Part shown: piece by piece, positions 1 to 6,177 of the stretch
How the letters are laid out: each line of letters begins with the position of its first letter
Numbering within the stretch: position 1 is the stretch's first letter
Source: Rickettsiales bacterium
GTDB taxonomy: Bacteria > Pseudomonadota > Alphaproteobacteria > TMED127
Length of the DNA stretch: 10,195 nt
Direction of reading: 5' to 3'
Assembly: GCA_002706585.1 (NCBI GenBank)
Contig: PALU01000025.1
Span: 1 to 10,195 of the forward strand
Notes under the pieces: generated by a model
Databases searched by the model: none
What the model saw: only the letters and a program-made list of their open reading frames with translations
What the model was told of the DNA's origin: nothing
Made by a program: the position numbers and the translations under genes

Positions 1-7
1 GTTACTG

Positions 8-27
8 TGGAGTAGTTTGGAGTAGTG
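8..27 (+). repeat. Tandem 10-base repeat carrying two Shine-Dalgarno-like GGAG cores
   Basis: TGGAGTAGTT is followed at once by TGGAGTAGTG, just before the HD hydrolase start at 33. The second GGAG (19-22) is at a usable ribosome-binding distance from the ATG; the first is 10 bases further out. The repeat is seen directly. Any role for the duplicate site is inference. Confidence 0.5.
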
Positions 28-32
28 AATTA

Positions 33-452
33 ATGGATTTACAAAGAGCGTTAGAAATTGCAATTGAAGCACATAAAGGTTCCAAAGATAAAGGTGGAAA
101 TGATTATATTTTGCACCCTTTAAGAGTTATGTTATCAATGAATACAAATGATGAAATGATTGTTGCTATTCTTCATGATGTTATTGAAGATACCAAATGG
201 TCGTTTGAAGATTTAGAAAAAGAGGGGTTTTCTAAAAAAATTATTCTTGGTTTGAGGAGTGTTACAAAAAAGTCAGATCAAGAAAAATATGAAGATTTTA
301 TTCAAAGAGCAAAAAAAAATGATTTAGGAAGAAAAGTCAAAATTTCAGATATAAAAGATAATTTGGATGTATCAAGATTAAAATTAATTACCGAAAAAGA
401 TAAAAATCGTCTAAAGAAATATGAGAATGCTCTTAAGATATTAAAAAATTAA
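33..452 (+). CDS. Small HD-domain hydrolase, RelA/SpoT-hydrolase (MESH1/SAH) type
   Basis: A 139-residue protein that matches the metal-dependent HD hydrolase domain of RelA/SpoT enzymes and stand-alone alarmone hydrolases. Visible motifs are HPLRV (His28), ILHDVIEDT (His48-Asp49, Glu52-Asp53) and KISDIKDNL (Asp106, Asn110). These correspond to the Mn-binding H...HD...D set and the ED motif of (p)ppGpp hydrolases. There is no synthetase, TGS or ACT domain, and at 139 residues it is shorter than typical stand-alone hydrolases (about 180-200), so it is a minimal domain. The family removes the 3'-pyrophosphate from (p)ppGpp in the cytoplasm; other nucleotide substrates are possible, so the substrate is inferred. 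A GGAG at 19-22 lies 10 bases before the ATG, inside a tandem 10-base repeat. No operon partner is visible downstream. Confidence 0.8.
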   Translation: MDLQRALEIAIEAHKGSKDKGGNDYILHPLRVMLSMNTNDEMIVAILHDVIEDTKWSFEDLEKEGFSKKIILGLRSVTKKSDQEKYEDFIQRAKKNDLGRKVKISDIKDNLDVSRLKLITEKDKNRLKKYENALKILKN

Positions 453-559
453 ATTCACTTTTCCAAAATATTCCGTCACTGTAGAATGATTTAAAGATAA
501 GTTTGTGAATTATAGTAGCAGTTAACTTAATCACTTAATGCAGAATTTAAAAGAAAATT

Positions 560-646
560 AAATTAGGGGAGAAAAAATTATCGTTTCTTTTTTTTATGTG
601 TTTTAATTGATGTAAAGATAAATTAAGACTCCCCCATTACTAATTT
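560..646. other. Long imperfect inverted repeat in the 453-676 intergenic region
   Basis: No protein-coding frame is evident between the HD gene and 677. The region holds AAATTAGGGGAG (560-571), which can pair with CTCCC (629-633) and CTAATTT (640-646), leaving a six-base bulge. The G/C blocks stand out against nearly pure A/T. An internal small hairpin (AGAAA 570-574 with TTTCT 584-588) is followed by a T run that could act as a weak terminator for the HD gene. It could also be a structured leader for the downstream micropeptide. I do not recognise a known riboswitch. Confidence 0.3.
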
Positions 647-676
647 AAAAAAAAGAAAAAAAAATACAATTTAAAA

Positions 677-745
677 ATGAGTAATTTTATTAAAGTCATT
701 CTATTAGATCTTATTATATTTGGATCTTTATGGATTCTCCTATGA
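677..745 (+). CDS. 22-residue hydrophobic membrane micropeptide
   Basis: A short frame encoding MSNFIKVILLDLIIFGSLWI plus two leucines, almost wholly hydrophobic and long enough for one membrane span. Its TGA stop overlaps the ATG of the next gene as ATGA (742-745), a typical sign of translational coupling. It has no clear Shine-Dalgarno. It could be a real micropeptide or a leader peptide controlling translation of the secreted protein behind it. Function unknown; the call rests on the overlap and composition only. Confidence 0.4.
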   Translation: MSNFIKVILLDLIIFGSLWILL

Positions 746-1176
746 AAAACCTATTGTTTATAGTGATTATATTTTTTGTACTTAATGACACAAAATCTGA
801 TCAGCTAAGTATTTACTGTGATTTAAAAAGACATATTAAATTTGACTACACAGAACAAGGACAAAAAATTAACAAAATTATATCTTTAAAAAGAAAATTT
901 TTAGTCGATTCAGAAAAAAAAATGTTTATAACATCTGATTTTCTTCCATATCTTAAAATTAAAGAGGTAACAAATTTTGAGTATTTAGATTCTCAAATTT
1001 ACAGAAAAGTTGAAAGAAAAAATAATAAAAAGCAGAGAATACTTTTGGATTAAATAACACTAGATATAGAAATGGGAAAAATAAAGATATATGAAATGGT
1101 AACAAGATACGACCAAATGAATATAAGCTATGATTCAAGTAATACTATCTATGGAATTTGTGAAACCTTTAAATAG
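742..1176 (+). pseudogene. Small secreted two-Cys protein gene interrupted by in-frame TAA
   Basis: The start at 742 gives a clean signal peptide (MKNLLFIVIIFFVLN), whereas an upstream in-frame ATG at 730 would add polar residues in front; the ATGA overlap also supports 742. After 103 codons there is a TAA at 1051-1053, but the same frame continues without loss of register for 40 more codons to TAG at 1174-1176. The extension contains GICETFK, placing a Cys near the C-terminus that would pair with Cys26 (YCDLK), the layout also seen in the secreted protein at 6631-7020. I therefore read this as one gene of about 144 codons broken by a single substitution. The truncated 103-residue product, lacking its second Cys, may still be made. 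No enzymatic motif is visible; it would be periplasmic or outer-surface. Family unrecognised. Confidence 0.55.
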
Positions 1177-1198
1177 AAAATATCCTAATTTTTTTATA

Positions 1199-1229
1199 CT
1201 ATGCACAATTGAATAATTTTGTTGCATAG
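1199..1229. promoter_or_regulatory. Perfect-arm hairpin/dyad upstream of ytoQ
   Basis: CTATGCA (1199-1205) and TGCATAG (1223-1229) are perfect complements, extended by CAA/TTG with a one-base bulge, around a 10-base AT loop. No T run follows, so it is not a normal terminator. The right arm overlaps a possible -35 (TTGCAT, 1222-1227) placed 18 bases before TATTAT (1246-1251), so it may be an operator for ytoQ. The pairing is seen; the regulatory role is inferred. Confidence 0.35.
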
Positions 1230-1310
1230 CTATTATCAATAAAATTATTATATTACTAATCTAATTACTGCATAACTCTGACTACAAAATTAAAATAGAA
1301 AGGATATTTA

Positions 1311-1763
1311 ATGTTAAATGTGTATTTGTCAGGAGAGATTCATACCAAGTGGAGAGAAGATATTATAAAACTTTGTAAAGAAGAAGACTTAAGTATTAAT
1401 TTTACCTCACCAATTACTAATCATGATGCTTCAGATAATTGTGGCATTGAAATCCTTGGTGAAGAGGAAAAAAATTTTTGGAAAGACAATAAGGGTGCAA
1501 AAATAAATTCTATAAAAACTAAAAAATCTATAAATGATAGTGATGTAGTAATTGTTAAATTTGGAGATAAATATAAACAATGGAATGCAGCCTTTGATGC
1601 TGGATACGCATCAGCATTAAATAAATCAATTATTATTATTCATAACGATGAACACCAGCATGCACTCAAAGAAGTTGATGCATTTGCATCTGCAGTTGCA
1701 AAAGACCAGAATCAAGTCGTAAGGATTTTAAAATATGTTATTAATGGATCACTTGAATTATAA
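1311..1763 (+). CDS. ytoQ: YtoQ family protein (nucleoside 2-deoxyribosyltransferase-like fold)
   Basis: A 150-residue protein with the pattern of the YtoQ family (named after Bacillus subtilis YtoQ): VYLSGEIHTKWRE at the N-terminus (4-16), SPITNHDASDNCG (33-45), and a core of SDVVIVKFGDKYKQWNAAFD (77-96) followed by AGYASALNKSIIII. The family is distantly related to nucleoside 2-deoxyribosyltransferases, which swap bases on deoxyribose, but its own reaction has not been established as far as I know. Length is normal for the family. AAAGGA at 1299-1304, six bases before the ATG, supports the start. It appears to be a single-gene unit: a dyad and possible promoter lie upstream and a strong terminator follows at once. 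Confidence 0.88.
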   Translation: MLNVYLSGEIHTKWREDIIKLCKEEDLSINFTSPITNHDASDNCGIEILGEEEKNFWKDNKGAKINSIKTKKSINDSDVVIVKFGDKYKQWNAAFDAGYASALNKSIIIIHNDEHQHALKEVDAFASAVAKDQNQVVRILKYVINGSLEL

Positions 1764-1796
1764 AAATTAAGAAATTCTAAACTTTTCTTAATTTTT
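1762..1796. terminator. Bidirectional terminator between ytoQ and the M23 peptidase gene
   Basis: AAAAATTAAGAAA (1762-1774) pairs perfectly over 13 bases with TTTCTTAATTTTT (1784-1796) around a 9-base loop. The arms end in T on both strands. It begins inside the ytoQ stop codon and spans the stop codon of the convergent minus-strand gene (1788-1790), so one hairpin serves both transcripts. Confidence 0.75.
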
Positions 1797-2573
1797 CCTA
1801 CATGGTATAGGGTATGTTAGTGTACCTCTTTTATATTCTTTTCCTTTTTCAAAGCATGTTACATTTTTGGGACCATCTGCCCAATAATCGTGAGGGTTAA
1901 GAGAACGATAAAAATCTTTTATAAAATATTTACAACCCCAATTATCTTTTTCTTCTTTTTGACAATATTGTTGACCGATTTGAAGATGAAGGTGACGAAC
2001 TCTGGCCATACATCGATATTTTATCTTTTTTGGTAATTTAGCAATAATTTCACCTCTTTTTATATTATCATTTTCTTTAACAAGAAACTCTCCTACATGC
2101 CCGTAAATAGTAATCAGATTTTTTCAATCAAAAGATTTACCATGATCAATTATAATAGTACCACCCCAGCAATCTTCAATTGTAGTTTCTAAGACCCTAC
2201 CATCAGCAATTGCTATTATTGGCTGGTTTTTTGGTCCTATTATATCAATACCTTGATGGATATTATCTCTTGGACGAGTATTTACACCATTAATACTTCC
2301 AAAATCTGATAATATAGGATTCACATCGAACCCCTCAGGACTAATATCTTTAGCGTATTTTATGCAATAATCTAAGACTCTTACAAATTCACCTTTGTAT
2401 CCAGGGTGATCGTCATACCACTCTAGTGCATTATCGCATTGTTCATTTAAATTTTCTAGGTCAAGCTTATTATCATTACTTAGATTCTTTGAGTAAGTTT
2501 CAATCTTTAAAAAAAAAATTATTAGAAAACTAAGAAGAATTGAAGGAAGAGTTATATAAAAGTTTAATTTCAT
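1788..2573 (-). pseudogene. M23 family (LytM-type) peptidase gene with in-frame TGA
   Basis: The frame from 2573 encodes an N-terminal membrane anchor or signal (5-22), a linker, then an M23 zinc peptidase domain: HQGID (His106, Asp110), YGH (His159) and HLH (194-196) with the usual GxI and DG turns. Codon 150 is TGA (2124-2126), inside HGKSFD-stop-KNLITIYGH. The same frame continues unbroken through the second metal motif and a Cys-containing tail to a stop at 1788, 261 residues in all counting the TGA as a residue. Trp fits the stop position, so TGG to TGA is the simplest change. The 149-residue product would lack the HLH ligand and be inactive. Intact relatives cut peptidoglycan cross-bridges in the periplasm or act as non-catalytic septal activators. 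A restart at 2009 (MARVRHLH) is not a separate gene. Substitution error, recent decay or rare readthrough cannot be separated here. Confidence 0.8.
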
Positions 2574-2688
2574 AATAATTATATATTATCATTTTTTTGT
2601 TTCCCAACATTTATCTTTGAAATATGAAAAATTTCTTTTTTTTTTATAAAATTTAACTAAATAAAATAAAGAATTTATATTAAAAAAA

Positions 2689-2817
2689 ATGAAGTATTTA
2701 AAAAAATTATTTCCTTTAATAATTATTTGTCTGGTAATATTTTACGGAATTTTTGCAAGTTACAAAAAAAAATTAGAAAAGAATCCAGAAATAATAAATT
2801 TGTTAAAAAAAAAATAG
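2689..2817 (+). CDS. 42-residue single-span membrane protein
   Basis: A short frame starting MKYLKKLFPLIIICLVIFYG: two lysines, a clear membrane span (about residues 7-24), then a Lys-rich tail (SYKKKLEKNPE...LLKKK). The positive N-terminus and charged C-terminus are normal for a small inner-membrane protein. It ends 33 bases before the photolyase-like gene on the same strand and could be cotranscribed with it. It is divergent from the M23 gene, so 2574-2688 should hold both promoters. No Shine-Dalgarno is evident, as for several neighbours. Function unknown. Confidence 0.5.
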   Translation: MKYLKKLFPLIIICLVIFYGIFASYKKKLEKNPEIINLLKKK

Positions 2818-2850
2818 TGACTTTTTTTTAAATTAGACCATTTAAAATTA

Positions 2851-3993
2851 ATGCCGAAAAATAATTATGATCTTGTATCCCTAAAAATAGAAAATTTTCT
2901 GAAAAGTAATATTTCAAATTACTCAAGATTAAGAAATTTTGACTTTGGAGTTAATAACAGAGAAAATGTTTCTTGTTTGTCGCCTTATTTGACACATAGA
3001 ATAGTCAGTGAATTTGAGCTGATTAAAAGTGTCTTAGAAAAGTATAAATTTTCCTCTGTTGAAAAATTTATTCAAGAAGTTTTTTGGAGAGTTTATTGGA
3101 AAGGGTGGTTGGAAAAAAACCAGAAAGTTTGGGGTGATTTTGTCAACTCCTTAAGTGCAATTAAGACTAATGATTCTTATTATGAAGCAATTGAGGGTAA
3201 AACACAAATTTCATGCTTTAATGAGTGGGTTGACGAACTAAAAACTTCTAATTATCTTCACAATCACACTAGAATGTGGTTTGCAAGTATATGGATATTT
3301 ACTTTGAAGCTACCCTGGCAACTAGGGGCAAAATTTTTCTTAGAACATCTTTTAGATGGAGATGCTGCATCTAATACCTTAAGTTGGAGGTGGGTGGCGG
3401 GGCTTCAAACAAAAGGAAAGCATTATTTAGCAAAATCCTGGAATATAGAAAAATTTACAAATAATAGATTTAAAAATGTATGCCTTAATGAAGAGGCTGA
3501 GCCAATTGAAGAAATTGAAGCGAATTCAACTCAGAAAAATGACATTAGGCATAGTTTGGCTCAAAAAAACAGAACCATCATACTTTTTGAAAATGATTTG
3601 TTACCTCAAAGTATGTCAATAGATTATAAAAAATATGACAAAGTTTTAGTGATTCTACTTGATAATTCAAAAAGAAATATTTTTCTCAGCAAGAATGTTT
3701 TTGATTTTAAAAAATCTCTTATTAATGATTTTAATACAGTTCTAGATAATGCTAAGATAATTAAATCTAATGAATTAGAAGTGTTGTTTGATACAAAAAA
3801 GACTTTTGATGTTTTATATCCATCAGTTGGTGAAAATTTGGATTATATAACTAAATGCAAACTAAAAAAAAAACTAAATTTAAACTTTATTATTAGAAAA
3901 GAAGACAAATTTTGTTGGCAGTTTGCTAATAAAGGATTTTTTAATTTTAAAAAAAATATTCACAAAATAATTGATGAACTTGAGCTCTCTTAA
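2851..3993 (+). CDS. Photolyase/cryptochrome-related FAD protein with reversed domain order
   Basis: Residues 1 to about 210 match the C-terminal FAD-binding domain of photolyases and cryptochromes: CLSPYLTHR (42-50), FIQEVFWRVYW (73-83), EGKT (115-118), YLHNHTRMWF (135-144) and LLDGDAASNTLSWRW (167-181). Aligned by eye to E. coli photolyase, Asn175 equals Asn378 beside the flavin, Trp179 equals Trp382 and Trp156 equals Trp359 (both spacings 23). The third triad Trp (306) has no counterpart. There is no antenna domain ahead of the FAD domain. Instead, after a linker (212-240), residues 241-375 form an alpha/beta segment beginning RTIILFENDLL and then KVLVILL, resembling the N-terminal alpha/beta domain of photolyases (compare their FRxDLR start). 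It is 380 residues against about 450-500 for the family. It likely binds FAD and is light-active, as a repair enzyme or photoreceptor; substrate unknown. I have a vague recollection of similar alphaproteobacterial proteins annotated only as FAD-binding. Confidence 0.8.
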   Translation: MPKNNYDLVSLKIENFLKSNISNYSRLRNFDFGVNNRENVSCLSPYLTHRIVSEFELIKSVLEKYKFSSVEKFIQEVFWRVYWKGWLEKNQKVWGDFVNSLSAIKTNDSYYEAIEGKTQISCFNEWVDELKTSNYLHNHTRMWFASIWIFTLKLPWQLGAKFFLEHLLDGDAASNTLSWRWVAGLQTKGKHYLAKSWNIEKFTNNRFKNVCLNEEAEPIEEIEANSTQKNDIRHSLAQKNRTIILFENDLLPQSMSIDYKKYDKVLVILLDNSKRNIFLSKNVFDFKKSLINDFNTVLDNAKIIKSNELEVLFDTKKTFDVLYPSVGENLDYITKCKLKKKLNLNFIIRKEDKFCWQFANKGFFNFKKNIHKIIDELELS

Positions 3994-4037
3994 ATAATAA
4001 TTAATTGAATTTTAATAATTAGATCTCAAAACTTTAT

Positions 4038-4226
4038 CTAAGAGTTAGAATCTATATTTTTTAAAAATTGTAAATATAAATTTACCCATTGACTTTTTGT
4101 CATACCTTCTAGTTTGGTGTTTCCTTCTTCAATTGATTCCCACTCCTCTAGAATCCAGTCTGTGAAGTCCATATTTGTTTTATTAAGAAATTCACAAAAT
4201 TTATCTAAATTTATTTTCTCAGTCAT
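4038..4226 (-). CDS. 62-residue acidic hypothetical protein coupled to the coiled-coil gene
   Basis: MTEKINLDKFCEFLNKTNMD begins a soluble, acidic, helix-prone protein with three Trp residues (DWILEEWESIEEG and SQWVNLYLQFL). Its ATG (4226-4224) overlaps the TGA of the upstream coiled-coil gene as ATGA, so the two are very probably translated together from one mRNA. That suggests a partner, adaptor or regulator of the coiled-coil protein. I do not recognise the family. It is convergent with the photolyase-like gene, with 44 bases between the stops. Confidence 0.6.
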   Translation of the reverse strand: MTEKINLDKFCEFLNKTNMDFTDWILEEWESIEEGNTKLEGMTKSQWVNLYLQFLKNIDSNS

Positions 4227-4948
4227 TTTGAATTTATAAAAATTTTTGATTTATTTACAATTATAGTCTCTTTGTTTTTCATAATTGTTGATCTACGAGC
4301 TGAAATTACATTTTTAATTTCCAATATTGAATTTGAATATTCTTTTGAGGTTGCAAGTAAATCATGCATTCTTTCTTTATTAGATTTTGCTCTCTTTTCA
4401 AGTTCTTTTATAATTTTATTGTTATTTTCTATTATATTCTTATTTTTAGTTTCGCTTGCCTTTGCAGGTTGTAAATTTCCATTTAAAAGACTGTTATTTT
4501 GTTTAATTTGTTCACTGTTAAAATCTACAATTGATTGATTAAGCTCCATGACTTTTCTATTTATGCCAATCAATTTTAAATTTATTTCAGACATTTCTTC
4601 GCTAATTTCTAATGCTGCAGTATTAAGTTCTGATTTATGTTTCAATAAGTCTAATGATGCTTTATTTTTTTGGGCATCAATAAAATCACTTTCAATTTCT
4701 GTTTGAGCCTCTATATTTGATAAAATTGCAGACCTATTTTCAAAAATAGATTCAGTATTATTATTAGCCAATTGTCTATTCCCTAAAAATGCAGCAGTAT
4801 AATTACTTAGAATCATTAATCTATTTTCTTCAATAAGCGAGCGTGATTGAAAAACTAACATTTCATTGCCATGAACATCTGCACTTATTTGAAAAATTTT
4901 GTTTTTATTTTTCAAAATATTTTTACTATTATTATTTGATGTACTCAT
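4223..4948 (-). CDS. Asn-ladder coiled-coil protein (241 residues)
   Basis: The start is set at 4948 (MSTSNNNSKN) because GGAG sits six bases upstream (complement of 4955-4958); an ATG at 4960 lies in front of that site. The protein is predicted nearly all-helical with no signal peptide or membrane span. Its striking feature is Asn at strict seven-residue spacing with Ile/Leu/Val/Met/Phe usually three residues earlier. From the 4948 start: N42, N49, then N57, N64, N71, N78; N123, N130, N137, N144, N151, N158; and N225, N232, N239. This IxxNxxx heptad resembles the N@d core layers known in trimeric coiled coils of autotransporter adhesins. Three helical blocks are separated by Lys/Asp-rich or GNLQPAK stretches. 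It is likely a cytoplasmic oligomeric rod. Family and function not recognised. It is cotranslated with the 62-residue gene that follows. Confidence 0.7.
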   Translation of the reverse strand: MSTSNNNSKNILKNKNKIFQISADVHGNEMLVFQSRSLIEENRLMILSNYTAAFLGNRQLANNNTESIFENRSAILSNIEAQTEIESDFIDAQKNKASLDLLKHKSELNTAALEISEEMSEINLKLIGINRKVMELNQSIVDFNSEQIKQNNSLLNGNLQPAKASETKNKNIIENNNKIIKELEKRAKSNKERMHDLLATSKEYSNSILEIKNVISARRSTIMKNKETIIVNKSKIFINSK

Positions 4949-5069
4949 AATTATCTCCATTAAATTTTTACTTTATAATTGTATAGTTGATAAAAAAAAA
5001 AAATACTTGTTTGAAAAAAAAATTTATTAATAACTTAAAAATTATAATTTTCTTGTATCACAACCTTAA

Positions 5070-5089
5070 ATATTTAAATATGCTAAAAT
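5070..5089 (+). promoter_or_regulatory. Putative extended -10 promoter with AT palindrome for the TerB-like gene
   Basis: Within the 171-base divergent region (4949-5119), TGCTAAAAT (5081-5089) fits an extended -10 element, about 30 bases before the ATG. Immediately upstream is a perfect 12-base palindrome ATATTTAAATAT (5070-5081). A matching -35 is not obvious. In DNA this AT-rich such matches occur by chance, so this is tentative. Confidence 0.3.
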
Positions 5090-5119
5090 ACATATTCATT
5101 TTTGTAAAAAAGGAGCTAC

Positions 5120-6169
5120 ATGGGGAAAAAAGTTAAACTTGTAGCAATAATTGAAACGGAAGAAAATACATTATTAGATGATGCAGCCATTGAGCGTTCG
5201 GTAGGCACACTTGGTATTGTAAAGTCTTATGAAGTTAGTCTGGACACTGGCGAATCTGATGAAAAAGTAGCTGAAAAAACAACACAAACTTCTGCTTCAC
5301 CCTCTGAAATAAAATCCTTTGTAAATAATTCCAATAAGATTTATTTTGGCAATCTATCTCCAGAAGAAAGAATCTCAGTTGGAATAACATTATTGCATTC
5401 TTCAAATCTTGAAAAAATTCAGCAAGATTCAAATTTTAAAAATAATATCATGAAAATGTTTATTAATAAATTTAGTGAAGATGAATCATATGTAAACAAA
5501 TTAATCACAGATACTAATGATGATTCTCTGTTCGAAATTCTAAAATCAAAATTTCTTGAAGGAGATTTAACGCAAATGTTTATTTATTTATGGCAAACTT
5601 GTTTGTCTAAAGGAGATGAAGATGATTTTGAGGTGGAATTACTTGAATCAACAGCAGAAAAATTTTCATTTGAGAAACCAGAAATTGGGGAAACAAAAAA
5701 ACAAGGAAATGAAAGAGCTAAAGTTAGTAAAGCTATTGATTCTATAAATTCAGGAAAGGTGGCTTATAATAAACTAAAAGCATTTGAAAAATCAGTATTA
5801 GTTGGACTTTTACTCACAGAATGCTCAACAATTGACGGAAAAATTTCTCAAGATGATCTTAAAATTTTAAAAAATCTTTTAAGTGCTCAATTTGGGATTA
5901 CATCAAATGCATCAACTGTTCTTGTTGAAAGAGACTTAGGTTATTCCTTAACAAAAAAGGTTGAGCAAGTTGAAGTTTATAGAGAAAAGTACGAGTTAGT
6001 TGAATTTCTTTGGGAAAGAGTGCTTTCTACAGAGGAAAACATTAAAGATGATGAAATGGAATTAATTAGAAAAATGGTAAGAAGATTAGATATTTCAGAT
6101 GTTGAATCGGAAGGTGCAAGAAAAGAAGTTGAGCAAAATTTATATCCTGATGGAGAAAAGGAAGAATAG
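5120..6169 (+). CDS. Tandem TerB-like domain protein
   Basis: A 349-residue soluble protein. Residues about 220-335 fit the TerB helical domain of tellurite-resistance proteins: FEKSVLVGLLLTECSTIDGK (222-241) with Asp239-Gly240 and Asp245-Asp246, FLWERVLSTEENIKDDEMEL (296-315) and RKMVRRLDISD. Residues about 82-184 look like a diverged second copy, with LFEILKSKF...FIYLWQT and DEDDFEVELL, where Trp158 lines up with Trp298. The first copy lacks the DGK segment. Residues 4-42 form a separate small beta-alpha-beta-like segment I do not recognise, and 43-75 and 185-215 are polar linkers. TerB domains bind divalent metal and are linked to envelope and stress complexes, although no terC, terD or terZ is nearby. 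AAGGAG (5110-5115) precedes the ATG by four bases. The final 3' end is 8 bases from a convergent gene. Confidence 0.7.
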   Translation: MGKKVKLVAIIETEENTLLDDAAIERSVGTLGIVKSYEVSLDTGESDEKVAEKTTQTSASPSEIKSFVNNSNKIYFGNLSPEERISVGITLLHSSNLEKIQQDSNFKNNIMKMFINKFSEDESYVNKLITDTNDDSLFEILKSKFLEGDLTQMFIYLWQTCLSKGDEDDFEVELLESTAEKFSFEKPEIGETKKQGNERAKVSKAIDSINSGKVAYNKLKAFEKSVLVGLLLTECSTIDGKISQDDLKILKNLLSAQFGITSNASTVLVERDLGYSLTKKVEQVEVYREKYELVEFLWERVLSTEENIKDDEMELIRKMVRRLDISDVESEGARKEVEQNLYPDGEKEE

Positions 6170-6177
6170 TTTCAGAT

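Noticed and set aside
1788..2009. Separate small gene starting MARVRHLHLQ
   Set aside because: It is in the same frame as the M23 N-terminal half and carries the second M23 metal motif, so it is the tail of the interrupted peptidase.
2124..2126. UGA read as Trp as a genome-wide code change
   Set aside because: The long intact genes (photolyase-like, cysS) use TGG for every Trp; in an AT-rich UGA-Trp genome most would be TGA. TGA also serves as stop in the ATGA overlaps at 742-745 and 4223-4226.
2833..2845. 13-base match (TTAGACCATTTAA) also found at 9588-9600
   Set aside because: At this base composition several 13-base matches are expected by chance in 10 kb, and the contexts (intergenic versus cysS end) differ.
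4272..4538. Plus-strand hydrophobic frame
   Set aside because: It is the antisense shadow of the Asn/Lys/Glu-rich coiled-coil gene; its hydrophobic look comes from complementing AT-rich codons.
5235..5432. Minus-strand 65-codon frame inside the TerB-like gene
   Set aside because: Antisense shadow of a well-supported gene with a good Shine-Dalgarno; no motifs of its own.
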